DNA of 5,012 nucleotides from a bacterium (GTDB taxonomy: Bacteria > Patescibacteriota > Minisyncoccia > Minisyncoccales > UBA10102), in the NCBI GenBank assembly GCA_030698465.1, contig JAUYJZ010000004.1, positions 1 to 5,012 on the forward strand, given 5' to 3'. Below are positions 4,555 to 5,012 of this stretch, one piece after another. Numbering within the stretch: the stretch's first letter is position 1; the number at the start of each line of letters is the position of its first letter. The notes beneath the pieces were generated by a model. That model worked only from the letters and a program-made list of their open reading frames with translations, ran no database searches and had not been told where the DNA came from. A program made the position numbers and the translations under genes.

Positions 4555-5012
4555 TGAGAAAGCTGCAATTGGCGTAGTGCACCCCCGAGAAATCGTGGAG
4601 GAAATGCGCGAGTCCTATTTGGATTATGCAATGTCTGTTATCGTTGCCCGTGCCCTGCCTGATGTTCGAGACGGATTAAAGCCTGTGCATCGCAGGATTC
4701 TGTTTGCCATGCACGAAGACGGACTAACGCATGCCGCAAAGTATCGAAAGTCAGCTACGGTAGTGGGAAGTACGTTGGGACGCTATCATCCGCATGGAGA
4801 TACTGCGGTGTATGATTCTTTAGTTCGCATGGCGCAGGATTTCAACATGCGATATCCGCTGATTGATGGGCAAGGAAACTTTGGCAGCGTCGATGGGGAT
4901 AGTGCTGCTGCCATGAGATACAGCGAGGCCAGAATGTCCAGGATCGGAGAAGAAATGTTGCGCGACATTGGGACAGACCCCGTGGATTTTATTGACAACT
5001 ATGATGGCACCA
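4529..5012 (+). CDS. gyrA: DNA gyrase subunit A (partial, N-terminal 161 residues)
   Basis: Type II topoisomerase subunit that breaks and rejoins DNA; with GyrB it introduces negative supercoils. The frame is open to the right edge. Visible: EIVEEMRESYLDYAMSVIVARALPDVRDGLKPVHRRIL (21-58), the helix-turn-helix region KSATVVGSTLGRYHPHGD (74-91), GQGNFGSVDGDSAAAMRY (114-131) with catalytic Tyr131 (E. coli Tyr122), and DFIDNYDGT (153-161). The quinolone-contact pair, E. coli Ser83/Asp87, is Thr92/Asp96 here. The start chosen is ATG 4529 (MAKQQQDNNEK...), inside the small membrane-protein gene. The only ribosome-site-like sequence, AAGGGA at 4508-4513, is 15 nt away, so coupling to the upstream gene is likely. 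ParC is a close paralogue and cannot be excluded from this fragment, but the sequence and its place as the single such gene here favour GyrA. Confidence 0.94.
   Translation, partial: MAKQQQDNNEKAAIGVVHPREIVEEMRESYLDYAMSVIVARALPDVRDGLKPVHRRILFAMHEDGLTHAAKYRKSATVVGSTLGRYHPHGDTAVYDSLVRMAQDFNMRYPLIDGQGNFGSVDGDSAAAMRYSEARMSRIGEEMLRDIGTDPVDFIDNYDGT

Noticed and set aside
4554..4556. ATG in a TAATG overlap as the gyrA start
   Set aside because: It is out of frame with gyrA. The ATG at 4529 is in frame and gives a normal GyrA N-terminus.

Overview
The window reads as chromosomal DNA of a small-genome bacterium, most likely a Patescibacteria/CPR member (Parcubacteria-like). This rests on the gene set: a secreted, membrane-anchored lamin-tail-domain protein, a compact four-domain S1 protein, and a UlaG-like metallo-beta-lactamase-fold gene plus a tiny membrane protein running into gyrA. 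Promoters placed directly on start codons also fit. Lineage is an inference; no rRNA or other marker is present. The standard genetic code is enough. Coding density is high, with three intergenic gaps of 93, 162 and 132 bp and no gene-free stretch over 300 bases. I saw no tRNA, CRISPR array, insertion sequence or prophage.

Layout from left to right. (1) Minus strand, 1-789: N-terminal 263 residues of the membrane AAA+ protease FtsH, with a promoter (821-799) that leaves almost no leader. (2) 841-878: a strong GC hairpin with T-rich flanks on both sides, ending (3) the minus-strand gene 883-1629, an unrecognised 248-residue protein. It has near-ideal expression signals: a consensus promoter, a 5' leader hairpin and a nine-base Shine-Dalgarno match. 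(4) 1630-1791: a divergent control region holding a perfect 15-bp inverted repeat. Its 10-nt spacer contains a consensus DnaA box that overlaps the -35 of the rightward promoter. (5) Plus strand, 1792-2523: a lamin-tail-domain surface protein whose promoter starts transcription at the A of its ATG. (6) Minus strand, 2405-3550: a ribosomal protein S1-type gene that overlaps gene 5 tail to tail by 119 bp and has its intrinsic terminator inside gene 5. (7) 3551-3682: a divergent intergenic region with four helically spaced TCAGC repeats. (8) Plus strand, 3683 to the window end: a tightly packed set of MBL-fold hydrolase (3683-4345), a 70-residue membrane protein (4342-4554) and gyrA (4529 onward, partial), with successive overlaps of 4 and 26 nt.

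The genes combine housekeeping functions (proteolysis, translation, DNA topology) with one surface protein and one unknown. The points most worth a second look are the DnaA box in the inverted-repeat loop, the contrast between three leaderless-type starts and one perfectly SD-led unknown gene, and the antisense overlap of the lamin-tail and S1 genes.
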